Source: Pseudoduganella namucuonensis
GTDB lineage: Bacteria; Pseudomonadota; Gammaproteobacteria; Burkholderiales; Burkholderiaceae_D
Length of the DNA stretch: 64,000 nt
Direction: 5' to 3'
NCBI RefSeq assembly: GCF_900116645.1
Contig: NZ_FPBO01000003.1
Location: forward strand, 298,702-362,701
Shown: piece by piece, positions 1 to 8,439 of the stretch
Layout of the letters: each line of letters starts with the position of its first letter
Position numbering within the stretch: position 1 is the first letter of the stretch
Program-made: the position numbers and the translations under genes
The notes under the pieces: generated by a model
What the model was told of the DNA's origin: nothing
Database searches by the model: none
What the model saw: only the letters and a program-made list of their open reading frames with translations

Positions 1-640
1 CGCGCACGAAGCCGGTGAAGCCCAGCACCAGGTAGTTCTCCAGCCCCAGCGCGCGCTTGGCGGCCGCCGTGTCCAGGTCGCCGTCGAAGCGCTCCAGGTT
101 GATGCCGTTCGGGATCACCTCGATGCGCTTGGCGTCCACGCCGTAGGCCGACACCATGTCGCCCAGCACCCGCGTCACCGGCAGCACCACGTCGGCGTTG
201 CGCCAGGCGTAGGCCTGCGACCAGCGCGCCAGCCGGGTCAGCGACAGGCCGTCGTAGCGGGCCCGCTCCTCCATGATCGGGGCGTTGATCTCCAGTAGCA
301 TCGGCAACTTGTACTTGCGCGCCAGCCAGATGCCGGCCGGCAGGAACAGGTTGTAGCGCTCGTACAGGCAGTCGGGCTTGTGCCGCTTGACGGCCGCCAC
401 CAGGCGGCGGTAGGCCACCAGCGAGTAGCCCAGCTCCATCAGTTCGTAGAACCAGCCCGGCAGGTGGCGCTTCAGCTTGGCGACCAGGCCGGCGTCGGAG
501 CCGAAGTCCTCGGTTTCCGCGCTGGGCGGCGCCACGATGACGACCTCGTGGCCTTGCGCGCGCAGCGCGTTGATCATTTCCTCGATGTGGACGTATTGGC
601 CGTCCTTCGAGCGGGTGCGGTGGTGGTAGAGGATTTTCAC
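1..640 (-). CDS. GT4-type glycosyltransferase, N-terminal part (runs off the window)
   Basis: Reading leftwards from a GTG at 640 the frame stays open for 213 codons to the window edge. The start VKILYHHRTRSKDGQYVHIE and the later stretch ending VIPNGINLERF are typical of the N-terminal half of GT-B fold family 4 glycosyltransferases; the segment NGIN-x-ERF marks the linker before the nucleotide-sugar domain, which lies outside the window. Such enzymes transfer a sugar from a nucleotide donor to a lipid-linked glycan at the cytoplasmic membrane face. The GTG overlaps the TGA of the upstream glycosyltransferase gene by 4 bases, so the two are probably translationally coupled. Donor and acceptor cannot be told. 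The gene may be one of the exosortase-locus glycosyltransferases, but that is inference. Confidence 0.85.
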   Translation of the reverse strand, partial: MKILYHHRTRSKDGQYVHIEEMINALRAQGHEVVIVAPPSAETEDFGSDAGLVAKLKRHLPGWFYELMELGYSLVAYRRLVAAVKRHKPDCLYERYNLFLPAGIWLARKYKLPMLLEINAPIMEERARYDGLSLTRLARWSQAYAWRNADVVLPVTRVLGDMVSAYGVDAKRIEVIPNGINLERFDGDLDTAAAKRALGLENYLVLGFTGFVR

Positions 641-1821
641 GCGGCGTGGCCCAACTTTATTTTCTGAAACAGGTCGATTTGTCCCTGGGTGGTGGCGTCC
701 CAGCTGAAGCGTTCGGCGTAGCGGCGGGTGGCGCCGTGGTCCGGATAGCTGGCGCGCAGCAGGCGCACGGCGTCGGCCAGCGCGGCCGGTGTGCGTTCGC
801 GCATCAGCACGCCCGCCTCGGGCGCGGCCACCACTTCCGGCGTGCCCCAGACGTTGCTGGCCACCACCGGCGTGCCGCAGGCCATCGATTCGAGCAGCAC
901 ATTGGCCCAGCCCTCGCGGCTCGAGGCCAGCACCAGCATGTCGGCCGCGTTGTAATAGCCGGCCAGTTCGGTCTGCGGCACCGAGCCCAGGAAGCGCACG
1001 CGCGGCGCCACGCCCACTTCCCGGGCCAGGTCCTCCAGGCGCTTGCGCTCCGGGCCGGTGCCGGCGATCAACAGGCGCGCGTCGGGCAGCTCGGCCAGCG
1101 CGCGGATCACCAGGTCGTGCCCCTTGCGCGGGTCCAGCAGGCCGACCGACAGCAGCGTGAAGCCGGTCAGGCCCAGCCTGGCGCGCGCGGCGCCGCGGTC
1201 GGCCGGCGCGAAGCGCTGCAGGTCGACGCCGTTGCGCAGCGGCGTGATGGCGTCGGCCGCCACGCCCAGCTGCACCATCTCGTCCTTGAGCGCGTTGCAC
1301 ACGGTGATCAAGCCCTTGGCGTTGCGCGCCGCCCACAAAATCATCCGGCGCGGCAGGCGGAAGCGCGGGATCAGGTTGATGTCGGTGCCGCGGGCGGTGA
1401 TGGTCACCGGCTTGTTGAAGTATTTGCCCAGCATCACGGCGGCCACGCCGTCCGGGTAGAAATAATGGGCGTCGATGACGTCGAAGTCGTAGCCCTGGTC
1501 CAGGATGCGGCCGATCGCGGACTTGGCCGCCTGCGCCATCAGCATGGGCGCGCCCGTCATACCGACCTTCGGGATCAGCATATACCGCGGGTGGACCACG
1601 CTGATACCGTGGCGGGTTTCGGCCTTGGGCACCCGGGCGTAGCCGGCGTAGGCGCCGAAGCGCGGATGGGTGGACGGGAACCAGGGCACGGGGGCCACCA
1701 CGCGCGATTCGACCTGGCCGCTGGCGATCAGGTAGCGCAGCCGGGTTTCGACGAATATGCCGTGGTTCTGTTGTTCCGCGTTCGGATACAGGGTGCTGAA
1801 CGTGAGTAGCTTCATCTTCAT
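637..1821 (-). CDS. GT4-family glycosyltransferase
   Basis: The 394-residue protein has the two Rossmann-like halves of a GT-B enzyme. An N-terminal acceptor domain carries DVIDAHYFYPDGVAA and TARGTDIN; a linker LRNGVDLQRF follows; the C-terminal donor domain has SVGLLDPRKGHD and the motif SSREGWANVLLESMACGTPVV, whose two glutamates are the EX7E signature of family 4. It should act at the inner membrane on a lipid-linked oligosaccharide; the sugar is unknown. A second in-frame ATG two codons downstream is equally possible as start. It is the first gene of a leftward pair, diverging from ugd across an AT-rich spacer. Confidence 0.9.
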   Translation of the reverse strand: MKMKLLTFSTLYPNAEQQNHGIFVETRLRYLIASGQVESRVVAPVPWFPSTHPRFGAYAGYARVPKAETRHGISVVHPRYMLIPKVGMTGAPMLMAQAAKSAIGRILDQGYDFDVIDAHYFYPDGVAAVMLGKYFNKPVTITARGTDINLIPRFRLPRRMILWAARNAKGLITVCNALKDEMVQLGVAADAITPLRNGVDLQRFAPADRGAARARLGLTGFTLLSVGLLDPRKGHDLVIRALAELPDARLLIAGTGPERKRLEDLAREVGVAPRVRFLGSVPQTELAGYYNAADMLVLASSREGWANVLLESMACGTPVVASNVWGTPEVVAAPEAGVLMRERTPAALADAVRLLRASYPDHGATRRYAERFSWDATTQGQIDLFQKIKLGHAA

Positions 1822-2124
1822 GGGGGGAGCGGGCCGGCGGCAACGTGGCCGAAAAGGCGGTTAAAACGCTGGGATTGGCGATTTACCGATGATAAAATTA
1901 TAAGTGGAAGAATTTTACCTTAGCCCAATGCTAGCCGAAGGGAAATCATACAACTTTTTGGCGAAAAACTTGCAATCTAATATGCGATGTTGCTTGTCAA
2001 AATCGCCCAACTATCTTAACCTTTCCTCAATAAATAATGCGCGGATGAAAGCAATTGTCTATATGAAATGCCAGCGCCTCGTTCGCCGCGCTCCCGCCGT
2101 TTCCACCAGAAAGAAAACTCCGCT
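1822..2124. promoter_or_regulatory. AT-rich divergent intergenic region
   Basis: These 303 bases separate a leftward glycosyltransferase from rightward ugd and are visibly richer in A+T than their surroundings, especially 1860-2070. On the left strand a TATAAT lies at 1902-1897, but no convincing -35 is seen 16-18 bases upstream of it. On the right strand a sigma-54-type element is annotated separately at 1959. A short open frame at 1904-2128 has no recognisable protein features and I do not call it. The remainder shows nothing I can name. Confidence 0.6.
1959..1974 (+). promoter_or_regulatory. Sigma-54-type -24/-12 promoter before ugd
   Basis: The sequence TGGCGAAAAACTTGCA carries the -24 TGGC and the -12 TTGCA of the RpoN consensus (TGGCACG-N4-TTGCA), with exactly ten bases between GG and GC. 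Predicted transcription would start near 1985, giving a leader of about 140 bases before the ugd ATG at 2125. Two further elements of this design occur in the window, at 24472 and 30140. Confidence 0.6.
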
Positions 2125-3492
2125 ATGAAAATCACCATCATCGGCACAGGCTATGTGGGCCTGGTCTCCGGTGCCTGCTTCGCCGACGTCGGCAACACCG
2201 TGCTGTGCCTGGACGTCCACGCCGGCAAAATCGAGATGTTGAACAAGGGCATCATCCCCATCCACGAACCCGGCCTGGACGGCCTGGTCACCAGCAACGC
2301 CGCCGCCGGCCGCCTGCTGTTCTCGACCAGCTACGACGACGCCGTCGAGCACGCCGAGGTGATCTTCCTGGCGGTCGGCACTCCGCCCGACGAGGACGGC
2401 AGCGCCGACCTGACCCACATCCTGTCCGCCGCCCGCAGCATCGGCCAGCGCATCGCGCGCCCGGTGGTGGTGGTCGACAAGTCGACCGTGCCGGTGGGCA
2501 CCGCCGACAAGGTGCGCGCCGCCATCGCCGGGGAACTGGCCAAGCGCGGCGCGGACATCGAGTTCGCCGTCGTCAGCAACCCGGAATTCCTGAAGGAGGG
2601 CGCCGCCATCGGCGACTTCATGCGCCCGGACCGCATCGTGGTCGGCAGCGACGACCCGGCCGCCACCAAGCTGATGCGCCAGCTGTACGCGCCGTTCAGC
2701 CGCAACCATGAAAAGCTGGTGGAGATGGACGTGCGCAGCGCCGAGCTGACCAAGTACGCCGCCAACTCCATGCTGGCCACCCGCATCAGCTTCATGAACG
2801 AGCTGGCCAACCTGGCCGAACTGCTGGGCGCGGACATCGAATCGGTGCGCCTGGGCATGGGCCTGGACCCGCGCATCGGCTCGCAGTTCCTGTACGCCGG
2901 CATGGGCTACGGCGGCTCCTGCTTCCCCAAGGACGTCAAGGCGCTGATCAAGACCGCCTCCGGCCTGGACCAGCAGCTGCACATCCTGACGGCCACCGAG
3001 GCGGTCAACGAGGCGCAGAAGAACGTGCTGTTCAACAAGCTGGTGCGCTACTTCGGCGGCGCCGGGCAGCTGGCCGGCAAGACCATCGCGCTGTGGGGCC
3101 TGTCGTTCAAGCCCAACACCGACGACATGCGCGAATCGCCCAGCCTGGTGCTGATCCGCTCGCTGTTCGAGGCCGGCGCCAAGGTGCGCGCCTACGACCC
3201 GGTGGCCAGCAAGGAGGCGCTGCGCATCCTGGAGGCCGAGCACGGCGCCGAGCGCTGCGCCCAGTCGCTGACCATGGTCGGCCAGGGCATGGACGCGGTG
3301 GCCGATGCGGACGTGCTGGTGCTGGTCACCGAATGGAAGGAGTTCCGCGCGCCCGATTTCGCCGCGCTGGCCGGCATCCTGCGCCACAAGGCCATCTTCG
3401 ACGGCCGCAACATCTATGATCCGGAGGCGGTCACCGAGGCCGGCCTGCGCTACGAGGGCATCGGCCGCACCAGCAAAGACCTGCGCTTATGA
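2125..3492 (+). CDS. ugd: UDP-glucose 6-dehydrogenase
   Basis: This 455-residue enzyme oxidises UDP-glucose to UDP-glucuronate with two NAD, a cytoplasmic step supplying acidic sugar for exopolysaccharide. The N-terminal NAD-binding motif GTGYVG is at residues 7-12. The catalytic cysteine is Cys266 in [14 protein letters not shown], and the C-terminal UDP-binding half has [17 protein letters not shown]. Length is normal for the family. I chose the ATG at 2125 because [12 protein letters not shown] is the canonical start and a purine-rich AGAAAGAAAA stretch precedes it; an upstream ATG at 2068 would add an unrelated basic tail. It overlaps the next epimerase gene by 4 bases (ATGA), so glucuronate formation and epimerisation are coupled. 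Confidence 0.95.
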   Translation: MKITIIGTGYVGLVSGACFADVGNTVLCLDVHAGKIEMLNKGIIPIHEPGLDGLVTSNAAAGRLLFSTSYDDAVEHAEVIFLAVGTPPDEDGSADLTHILSAARSIGQRIARPVVVVDKSTVPVGTADKVRAAIAGELAKRGADIEFAVVSNPEFLKEGAAIGDFMRPDRIVVGSDDPAATKLMRQLYAPFSRNHEKLVEMDVRSAELTKYAANSMLATRISFMNELANLAELLGADIESVRLGMGLDPRIGSQFLYAGMGYGGSCFPKDVKALIKTASGLDQQLHILTATEAVNEAQKNVLFNKLVRYFGGAGQLAGKTIALWGLSFKPNTDDMRESPSLVLIRSLFEAGAKVRAYDPVASKEALRILEAEHGAERCAQSLTMVGQGMDAVADADVLVLVTEWKEFRAPDFAALAGILRHKAIFDGRNIYDPEAVTEAGLRYEGIGRTSKDLRL

Positions 3493-4484
3493 TCACTGGC
3501 CAGCACACCGTCCTGGTGACGGGGGCGGCCGGCTTCGTCGGCAGCTTCGTCGCCGCCCGCCTGGCCGGCATGGGCCACCGCGTGGTCGGCTGCGACAATT
3601 TCAACGACTACTACGACCCGCGCCTGAAGACCGACCGGATGCGCGCGCTGCTGGACCCGGCCGGCGTGCCCTGCGAGACGGTGGAGCTGGCGGACCCGGC
3701 CCAGGTGGCCGCGCTGTTCGAGCGCGTGCAACCGACCCTGGTGGTGCACCTGGCCGCCCAGGCCGGCGTGCGCTATTCGCTGCAGAACCCGGCCGCCTAC
3801 ATCCAGTCCAACCTGGTTGGCTTCGGCAACATGCTGGAGGCCTGCCGCCGGCACCGGATTCAGCATTTGCTGTACGCCAGCAGCAGCAGCGTGTACGGCA
3901 ACAACGCCAAGGTGCCGTTCAGCGAGGACGACGTGACGGACGGCCCGGTGTCGCTGTACGCGGCCACCAAGAAGTCCAACGAGCTGATGGCGTACTCCTA
4001 CAGCCACCTGTTCCAGCTGCCGGCCACCGGCCTGCGCTTCTTCACGGTCTACGGCCCGTGGGGCCGGCCCGACATGGCCTACTTCAGCTTCACCGACAAG
4101 ATGCTGCGCGGCGAGACCATCCCGGTGTTCGCCGAGGGCCTGCTGACGCGCGACTTCACCTATGTCGACGACATCGTCGAGGGCGTGACGCGGCTGCTGT
4201 TCAAGCCCACCCCCGCCACCGCCGCGGCGCCGGCGCACACGGTGTTCAACATCGGCAACCACAGCCCGGTGCGGGTGCTGGACTTCATCCAGACCATCGA
4301 GCGCGTCACCGGCATCGCGGCGCGCATGGATTTCCAGCCCATGCAGCCGGGCGACGTGCCGGCCACCCACGCCTCCATCGACAAGCTGAAGGCCTGGGTC
4401 GGCTTCGCGCCCACCACGCCGCTGGAAACCGGCATCGGCCGCTTCTATGAATGGTACCGGGCCTGGCCCGGCCGGCGCGCCTGA
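3489..4484 (+). CDS. UDP-glucuronate 4-epimerase-like SDR enzyme
   Basis: The 331-residue extended short-chain dehydrogenase/reductase has the NAD-binding TGAAGFVG at residues 11-18, the catalytic Tyr157-x3-Lys161 in [11 protein letters not shown], and [17 protein letters not shown], which is typical of CapI/WbpP-like UDP-glucuronate (or UDP-hexose) 4-epimerases. [11 protein letters not shown] near the N-terminus is also shared with this branch. With ugd directly upstream and overlapping, conversion of UDP-glucuronate to UDP-galacturonate is the most likely reaction. Other UDP-sugar 4-epimerisations cannot be excluded. It acts in the cytoplasm as a precursor-supply step for the polysaccharide genes around it. 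Confidence 0.88.
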   Translation: MITGQHTVLVTGAAGFVGSFVAARLAGMGHRVVGCDNFNDYYDPRLKTDRMRALLDPAGVPCETVELADPAQVAALFERVQPTLVVHLAAQAGVRYSLQNPAAYIQSNLVGFGNMLEACRRHRIQHLLYASSSSVYGNNAKVPFSEDDVTDGPVSLYAATKKSNELMAYSYSHLFQLPATGLRFFTVYGPWGRPDMAYFSFTDKMLRGETIPVFAEGLLTRDFTYVDDIVEGVTRLLFKPTPATAAAPAHTVFNIGNHSPVRVLDFIQTIERVTGIAARMDFQPMQPGDVPATHASIDKLKAWVGFAPTTPLETGIGRFYEWYRAWPGRRA

Positions 4485-4502
4485 CCAGTGGGGGAAGCGA
4501 GC

Positions 4503-5387
4503 ATGAGCGGCGCGCCGCAAATCCTGCTGTTCTACGCGACCGATCCGGCCAACGTCAAGAAGCGCCTGCTGCGCTTCCGCGAGGCCTTCCTGCGCCTGGG
4601 CCCGGACCGCGCGTTCGCGATCGCCTCCTACGACGCCGGGGCCCGCACCGGCGTGCGCCGCGTGACGCTGGACGGGATCGAGATCGAGCACCACGTGTTC
4701 GGCCCGGACGCGATCGACACGCTGGGCTATCCGCACAAGGGCGCGGCGCGCCCCTTCAAGCTCATTCCGGGCAATTGCGACCTGGTGCCGGTGCTGTTCC
4801 GCAAGGCCGTGCCGCATTATGGCGAATACTGGATGATGGAGGACGACGTCGAGTATTCCGGCGACGCGCACGCGCTGTTCGCGGGCCTGGACGGCCGCGG
4901 GGGCGACCTGCTGGCGGCCCACCTGGCGCACGGCTACGACGCCTGGACCTACTCGTCCATGCTGCGCGCGCCCGGCGCCGGCGTGGCGCCGGCCGACAGC
5001 TGGCTGGTGTTCCTGACCTTTTTCCGCGTCAGCGGCGCGGCGCTCGACACCATCGACCGCTATTACCGCGAGGGCTGGTCCGGGCACAGCGAGAACATGT
5101 GGGCCACCATCCTGAAGCACGCCGGCATGCGCGTGGTGGACATCGGCGGCGACGGCGAGTACGTGGCCGACGAGGACCGCAACCGGCGCTACTACGGCCT
5201 GCCCAACGACGGCTTCCAGAAAAACGGCAGTTTCGGCACGATGAACATCCGCCTGCGCGCCGGCCGCCGCAAGGACGTGCTGTGGCATCCGATCAAGCCG
5301 TTCAAGGCCTGGCTGCGGCAGACCCGCAAACGCCTGCTTTCGATTGTTAAATGGCAATTGTCGAAGTTGCAAAATGGGAGGCGCTGA
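4503..5387 (+). CDS. Uncharacterised protein with a DXD-like motif, possible glycosyltransferase
   Basis: I do not recognise this 294-residue protein as a named family. It contains WMMEDDVEYSGDAHALF near residue 115, resembling the acidic metal-binding DXD region of GT-A glycosyltransferases. An Asp-rich DGEYVADEDRNRRYYG follows, and the C-terminal tail is strongly basic (KPFKAWLRQTRKRLLS), suggesting peripheral membrane attachment. There is no signal peptide. I chose ATG 4503 because GGGGGAAG stands just upstream; a GTG at 4488 is the alternative. It lies 18 bases after the epimerase gene and before the HAD-UbiA gene, in the same direction, so a role in glycan assembly is plausible but unproven. 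Confidence 0.7.
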   Translation: MSGAPQILLFYATDPANVKKRLLRFREAFLRLGPDRAFAIASYDAGARTGVRRVTLDGIEIEHHVFGPDAIDTLGYPHKGAARPFKLIPGNCDLVPVLFRKAVPHYGEYWMMEDDVEYSGDAHALFAGLDGRGGDLLAAHLAHGYDAWTYSSMLRAPGAGVAPADSWLVFLTFFRVSGAALDTIDRYYREGWSGHSENMWATILKHAGMRVVDIGGDGEYVADEDRNRRYYGLPNDGFQKNGSFGTMNIRLRAGRRKDVLWHPIKPFKAWLRQTRKRLLSIVKWQLSKLQNGRR

Positions 5388-5444
5388 GCGGCTGACGCCG
5401 CGCCGCCCGCTCCCGCCACCCCATATTTTTTAAAGCCGGAAACT

Positions 5445-6926
5445 ATGAATATCGCGCATGACACTTCAAGCGCCAACGTGCCGCGTCCCGCTGCGCGCAG
5501 ACCTCCCCTGGTCATCGACTTGGACGGGACGCTAACGTATACAGATACCCTGGTCGAGTCGGTGGTGCGTCTGCTGAAAGGCACACCCTGGCGGATTTTC
5601 ACCTTGTTGCTGGCCCTGTTCGGCGGACGGGCGGGCTTCAAGCGCCACGTCGCCGGACAGATGTGCATCGCGCCGGATACGCTGCCCTACAACGAGGAAC
5701 TGCTGGACTATGCGCGCGCCGAGCGCGACGCCGGCCGCCGGGTGATTTTGGCGACCGCTGCCCACAGCAGCATCGCCGATCCGGTGGCCGCGCATCTAGG
5801 CCTGTTTGAGCAAGTGATAGCCACCGGGCAGGACGGCAATCTGAAGGGCGCGGCCAAGCTGGCGCGTATCCGCGCGATGGTGGGGGACGATTTCGTCTAC
5901 GCCGGGGACAGTCCGGCGGACCTTGCCATCTGGCGCGGGGCCCGCGCCGCCATCCTGGTGGGAGTGTCGCCGGGGTTGGAACGGCAAGCCCGGGCGGTGT
6001 GCGAGGTGGAGCGCGTCTTCCCGGCGCGCCGCGCCGGGCCCATGACTTGGCTGCGCGCGATCCGCGTCCACCAGTGGCTCAAGAATTTGTTGATCTTCGT
6101 TCCGCTGCTCACCGCCTTCACCTTCCTGGAGATGGATAAGCTGGTGTCGGCGGGCATGGCGTTCTTCGCTTTCTCGTTCGCCGCCTCCGCCACCTACTTG
6201 TGGAACGACCTGGTCGATCTGGAGAGCGACCGGCGGCATCCCCGCAAACGCCACAGGCCGATGGCCAGCGGCGAGATCGCGATTCCCAAGGCCTTGCTCG
6301 CGGCGCTGCTGCTGATGGCCGCCGGCCTGCTGCTGGGGGCGCTGGTGTCCGGCGCCTTCCTCGCCTCCCTGGTGGCCTATATCGTGCTGACCACCGCGTA
6401 CAGTCTCGTGCTCAAGCGCTACGTGCTGATCGACGTGCTGATGCTGGCCGTGCTGTACACCTTGCGGATCTTCACCGGCTCGATCGCCGTCCATGTCGAG
6501 ATCAGCGCCTGGCTGCTGGCCTTTTCCCTGTTGATCTTCTACAGCCTGGCGATCCTGAAGCGCTGCGCGGAGTTGGTGTCGCTACGCGACGCCTCCAGAC
6601 AGGCCGCCTCCGGGCGAGACTATCTGGTCAGCGACCTGATAGTGCTGTGGCCGCTTGGCGTGGGCGCGGCCCTTGCGTCGATCGTCGTGTTTTGCCTGTA
6701 TGTCCAGGCTCCGGACACCCAGGTGCGCTATCTGACGCCGGCCCTGCTGTGGGGCGTGTTCCTGTGTTTGCTGTACTGGCTGTCGCGCTTGTGGGTCAAG
6801 ACCGCGCGCGCCGAAATGCACGACGATCCACTGGTGTATGCGATCAAGGACCGCGGCTGCAGGCTGACCATCGGCGCCATGGTCGCGTTCACGATAGCGG
6901 CGCGCTTCATCGCCGTGCCACATTAA
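5445..6926 (+). CDS. HAD hydrolase fused to UbiA-family prenyltransferase
   Basis: The 493-residue protein has two parts. Residues 20-200 are a haloacid-dehalogenase-type phosphatase domain with motif I DLDGTLT (Asp25, Asp27), ILATAAHSS and VYAGDSPADL. Residues 205-490 form a multispanning UbiA-like prenyltransferase with the acidic motif NDLVDLESDRRHP (Asn254, Asp255) followed by KRHRPMASG. The UbiA half resembles decaprenylphosphoryl-phosphoribose synthase-type enzymes, which move a phosphosugar onto polyprenyl phosphate. The HAD half could then remove a phosphate, giving a polyprenyl-phosphate sugar donor in the inner membrane. That pathway is inference. It lies 57 bases after the DXD protein and upstream of a GT-C-like protein that could use such a donor. 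Confidence 0.85.
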   Translation: MNIAHDTSSANVPRPAARRPPLVIDLDGTLTYTDTLVESVVRLLKGTPWRIFTLLLALFGGRAGFKRHVAGQMCIAPDTLPYNEELLDYARAERDAGRRVILATAAHSSIADPVAAHLGLFEQVIATGQDGNLKGAAKLARIRAMVGDDFVYAGDSPADLAIWRGARAAILVGVSPGLERQARAVCEVERVFPARRAGPMTWLRAIRVHQWLKNLLIFVPLLTAFTFLEMDKLVSAGMAFFAFSFAASATYLWNDLVDLESDRRHPRKRHRPMASGEIAIPKALLAALLLMAAGLLLGALVSGAFLASLVAYIVLTTAYSLVLKRYVLIDVLMLAVLYTLRIFTGSIAVHVEISAWLLAFSLLIFYSLAILKRCAELVSLRDASRQAASGRDYLVSDLIVLWPLGVGAALASIVVFCLYVQAPDTQVRYLTPALLWGVFLCLLYWLSRLWVKTARAEMHDDPLVYAIKDRGCRLTIGAMVAFTIAARFIAVPH

Positions 6927-6996
6927 TCATTCGGATCAAGTGCACACGGCGTCCAGCGCTTACTTAAGCCATAACAATACTGAACGCCCGCAGACC

Positions 6997-8361
6997 ATGA
7001 ATACCAACAATTCCTCGATCAAATCCGTGCGCCCGATCATCAGCGCGGGCCGGCTCTCCGTCCCCGGCGTGGTGGCCCTGCTTTCATTTGTGTGGATTTT
7101 CCACCTGTCGGGCAAGCTGCCCCCGGGCCTGTTCCACATCGGCCTCGACAACGTCTGGTTCGACGCCGACATTCCGCGCTACATCTGCCAGATGGTGGAC
7201 CGGGTGGCCAATGACCATTGGCGCAACAAAGTGCATCCGCTGTTTTCGCTGCTGAGCTATCCGGGTCCTAAGCTGCTGACGCTGTTCCAGATCGATATCG
7301 TGACCGCCATGCGGATGCAGATCGCGCTGGCCGCTTCGATCGGTATGGGTTTCCTGTTCGCCGCGCTCAAGCGCGTGGGCCTGGGCGCCGTCGACGCCGC
7401 GCTGCTCACGGCGCTTGCGTTGACCAGTTCCACCGCGCTGGTCTGGTTCAGCGTGGCGGAAAGCTATGCGTACACGTTCACGGCCTTCGCCATTGTGCTG
7501 TACTTGTCGGCCCGCGACACCGCCAGGGATGACGGCTCGCGCGCGCCGTGGGTCGCCGCGGCGGCGTTCGCGTTCTCGATCACCGTCACCAACCTGGCGG
7601 TCGCGCTGCTGGGTGCTGTGCAGGCGCGGGGTGTCAAGCGCGCCATACGCCTGGCCATTATGGCGGTGGCCGTGGTTGGCGTGCTGGCCGTCCTGCAGCG
7701 ACTGGTGTTTCCCAAGTCCGGCCTGTTCTTCCTGCCGGCGGCCGTGCAGGAAGAAACGAGTTTTTTTGTGCGCCTCTCGGTTGACCGGGTGCGCCAAGTG
7801 CTGGCGTTGTTTTACTTCGGCAGCGTGGTGTTCCCCGACGTCGCGCGCAACGCGATGAGCAATGGTGAAACGGTGTTGACGGTGCAGCACGCGAGTTGGC
7901 GCCAAGGCGGCTGGCCCGCCTATACCGGTTTGCTGCTCATCGCGTTGATGATGGCCCCTGGCGTGGCAAGCGTTGTCGCTTCCTGCAAGCGCCAGCTGGA
8001 CCGTTTGCGTGGCGGTGTCGCGATTGCAACGCCGCGCTGGCAGGATGGCTTGCGCGTCACTGTCGCGGGTTCGCTGGCCTTCCTCACCACGCTGCACCTT
8101 GTATACGGTAAGGAAACCTTCGTCTATGCGGGCAGCGTGCTGCCCATGCTGATCATGCTGCTGGCGTTCGGCGCGCTGACGCTGTCCCGCCACAGCCGTG
8201 CCGCGACGACGGCGATGCTGGCCTGCCTGCTCGCGGCCAGCGCCACGCACAACATCGCCCGCTGGGAGGCGGCCAGCGCCGATCTGCGCGCCCGGAACGG
8301 CCCGATCAGCGCCAAGGCATTGGGCCGCAGCACTTGTTCCTTCGTCAAACAGCAGCCCTAG
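6997..8361 (+). CDS. Polytopic membrane protein, GT-C glycosyltransferase-like
   Basis: The 454-residue protein has about ten hydrophobic segments, the first at residues 20-38. After it comes a loop with WFDADIPRYI, and the second loop holds HPLFSLLSYPG. A short acidic motif in the first extracytoplasmic loop is typical of GT-C enzymes, which use polyprenyl-phosphate sugars on the periplasmic side. I found no named family. The start is uncertain: ATG 6997 lacks a clear ribosome-binding site and GTG 6940 is possible. It follows the HAD-UbiA gene by 70 bases. The downstream gene is convergent, and the 78-base gap shows no U-run terminator. Confidence 0.7.
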   Translation: MNTNNSSIKSVRPIISAGRLSVPGVVALLSFVWIFHLSGKLPPGLFHIGLDNVWFDADIPRYICQMVDRVANDHWRNKVHPLFSLLSYPGPKLLTLFQIDIVTAMRMQIALAASIGMGFLFAALKRVGLGAVDAALLTALALTSSTALVWFSVAESYAYTFTAFAIVLYLSARDTARDDGSRAPWVAAAAFAFSITVTNLAVALLGAVQARGVKRAIRLAIMAVAVVGVLAVLQRLVFPKSGLFFLPAAVQEETSFFVRLSVDRVRQVLALFYFGSVVFPDVARNAMSNGETVLTVQHASWRQGGWPAYTGLLLIALMMAPGVASVVASCKRQLDRLRGGVAIATPRWQDGLRVTVAGSLAFLTTLHLVYGKETFVYAGSVLPMLIMLLAFGALTLSRHSRAATTAMLACLLAASATHNIARWEAASADLRARNGPISAKALGRSTCSFVKQQP

Positions 8362-8439
8362 CGGGACGCCGGCGTTAGAGCCCAGCCGGAGGTAATGTGC
8401 GTTCCTTAGGCTACGCCCCCAGCGCAGGAAGCTGGCCGC

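Noticed and set aside
1904..2128. A 74-codon open frame in the AT-rich spacer before ugd
   Set aside because: No known motif or good ribosome-binding site, and it runs over the sigma-54 element and into ugd. Chance frame.
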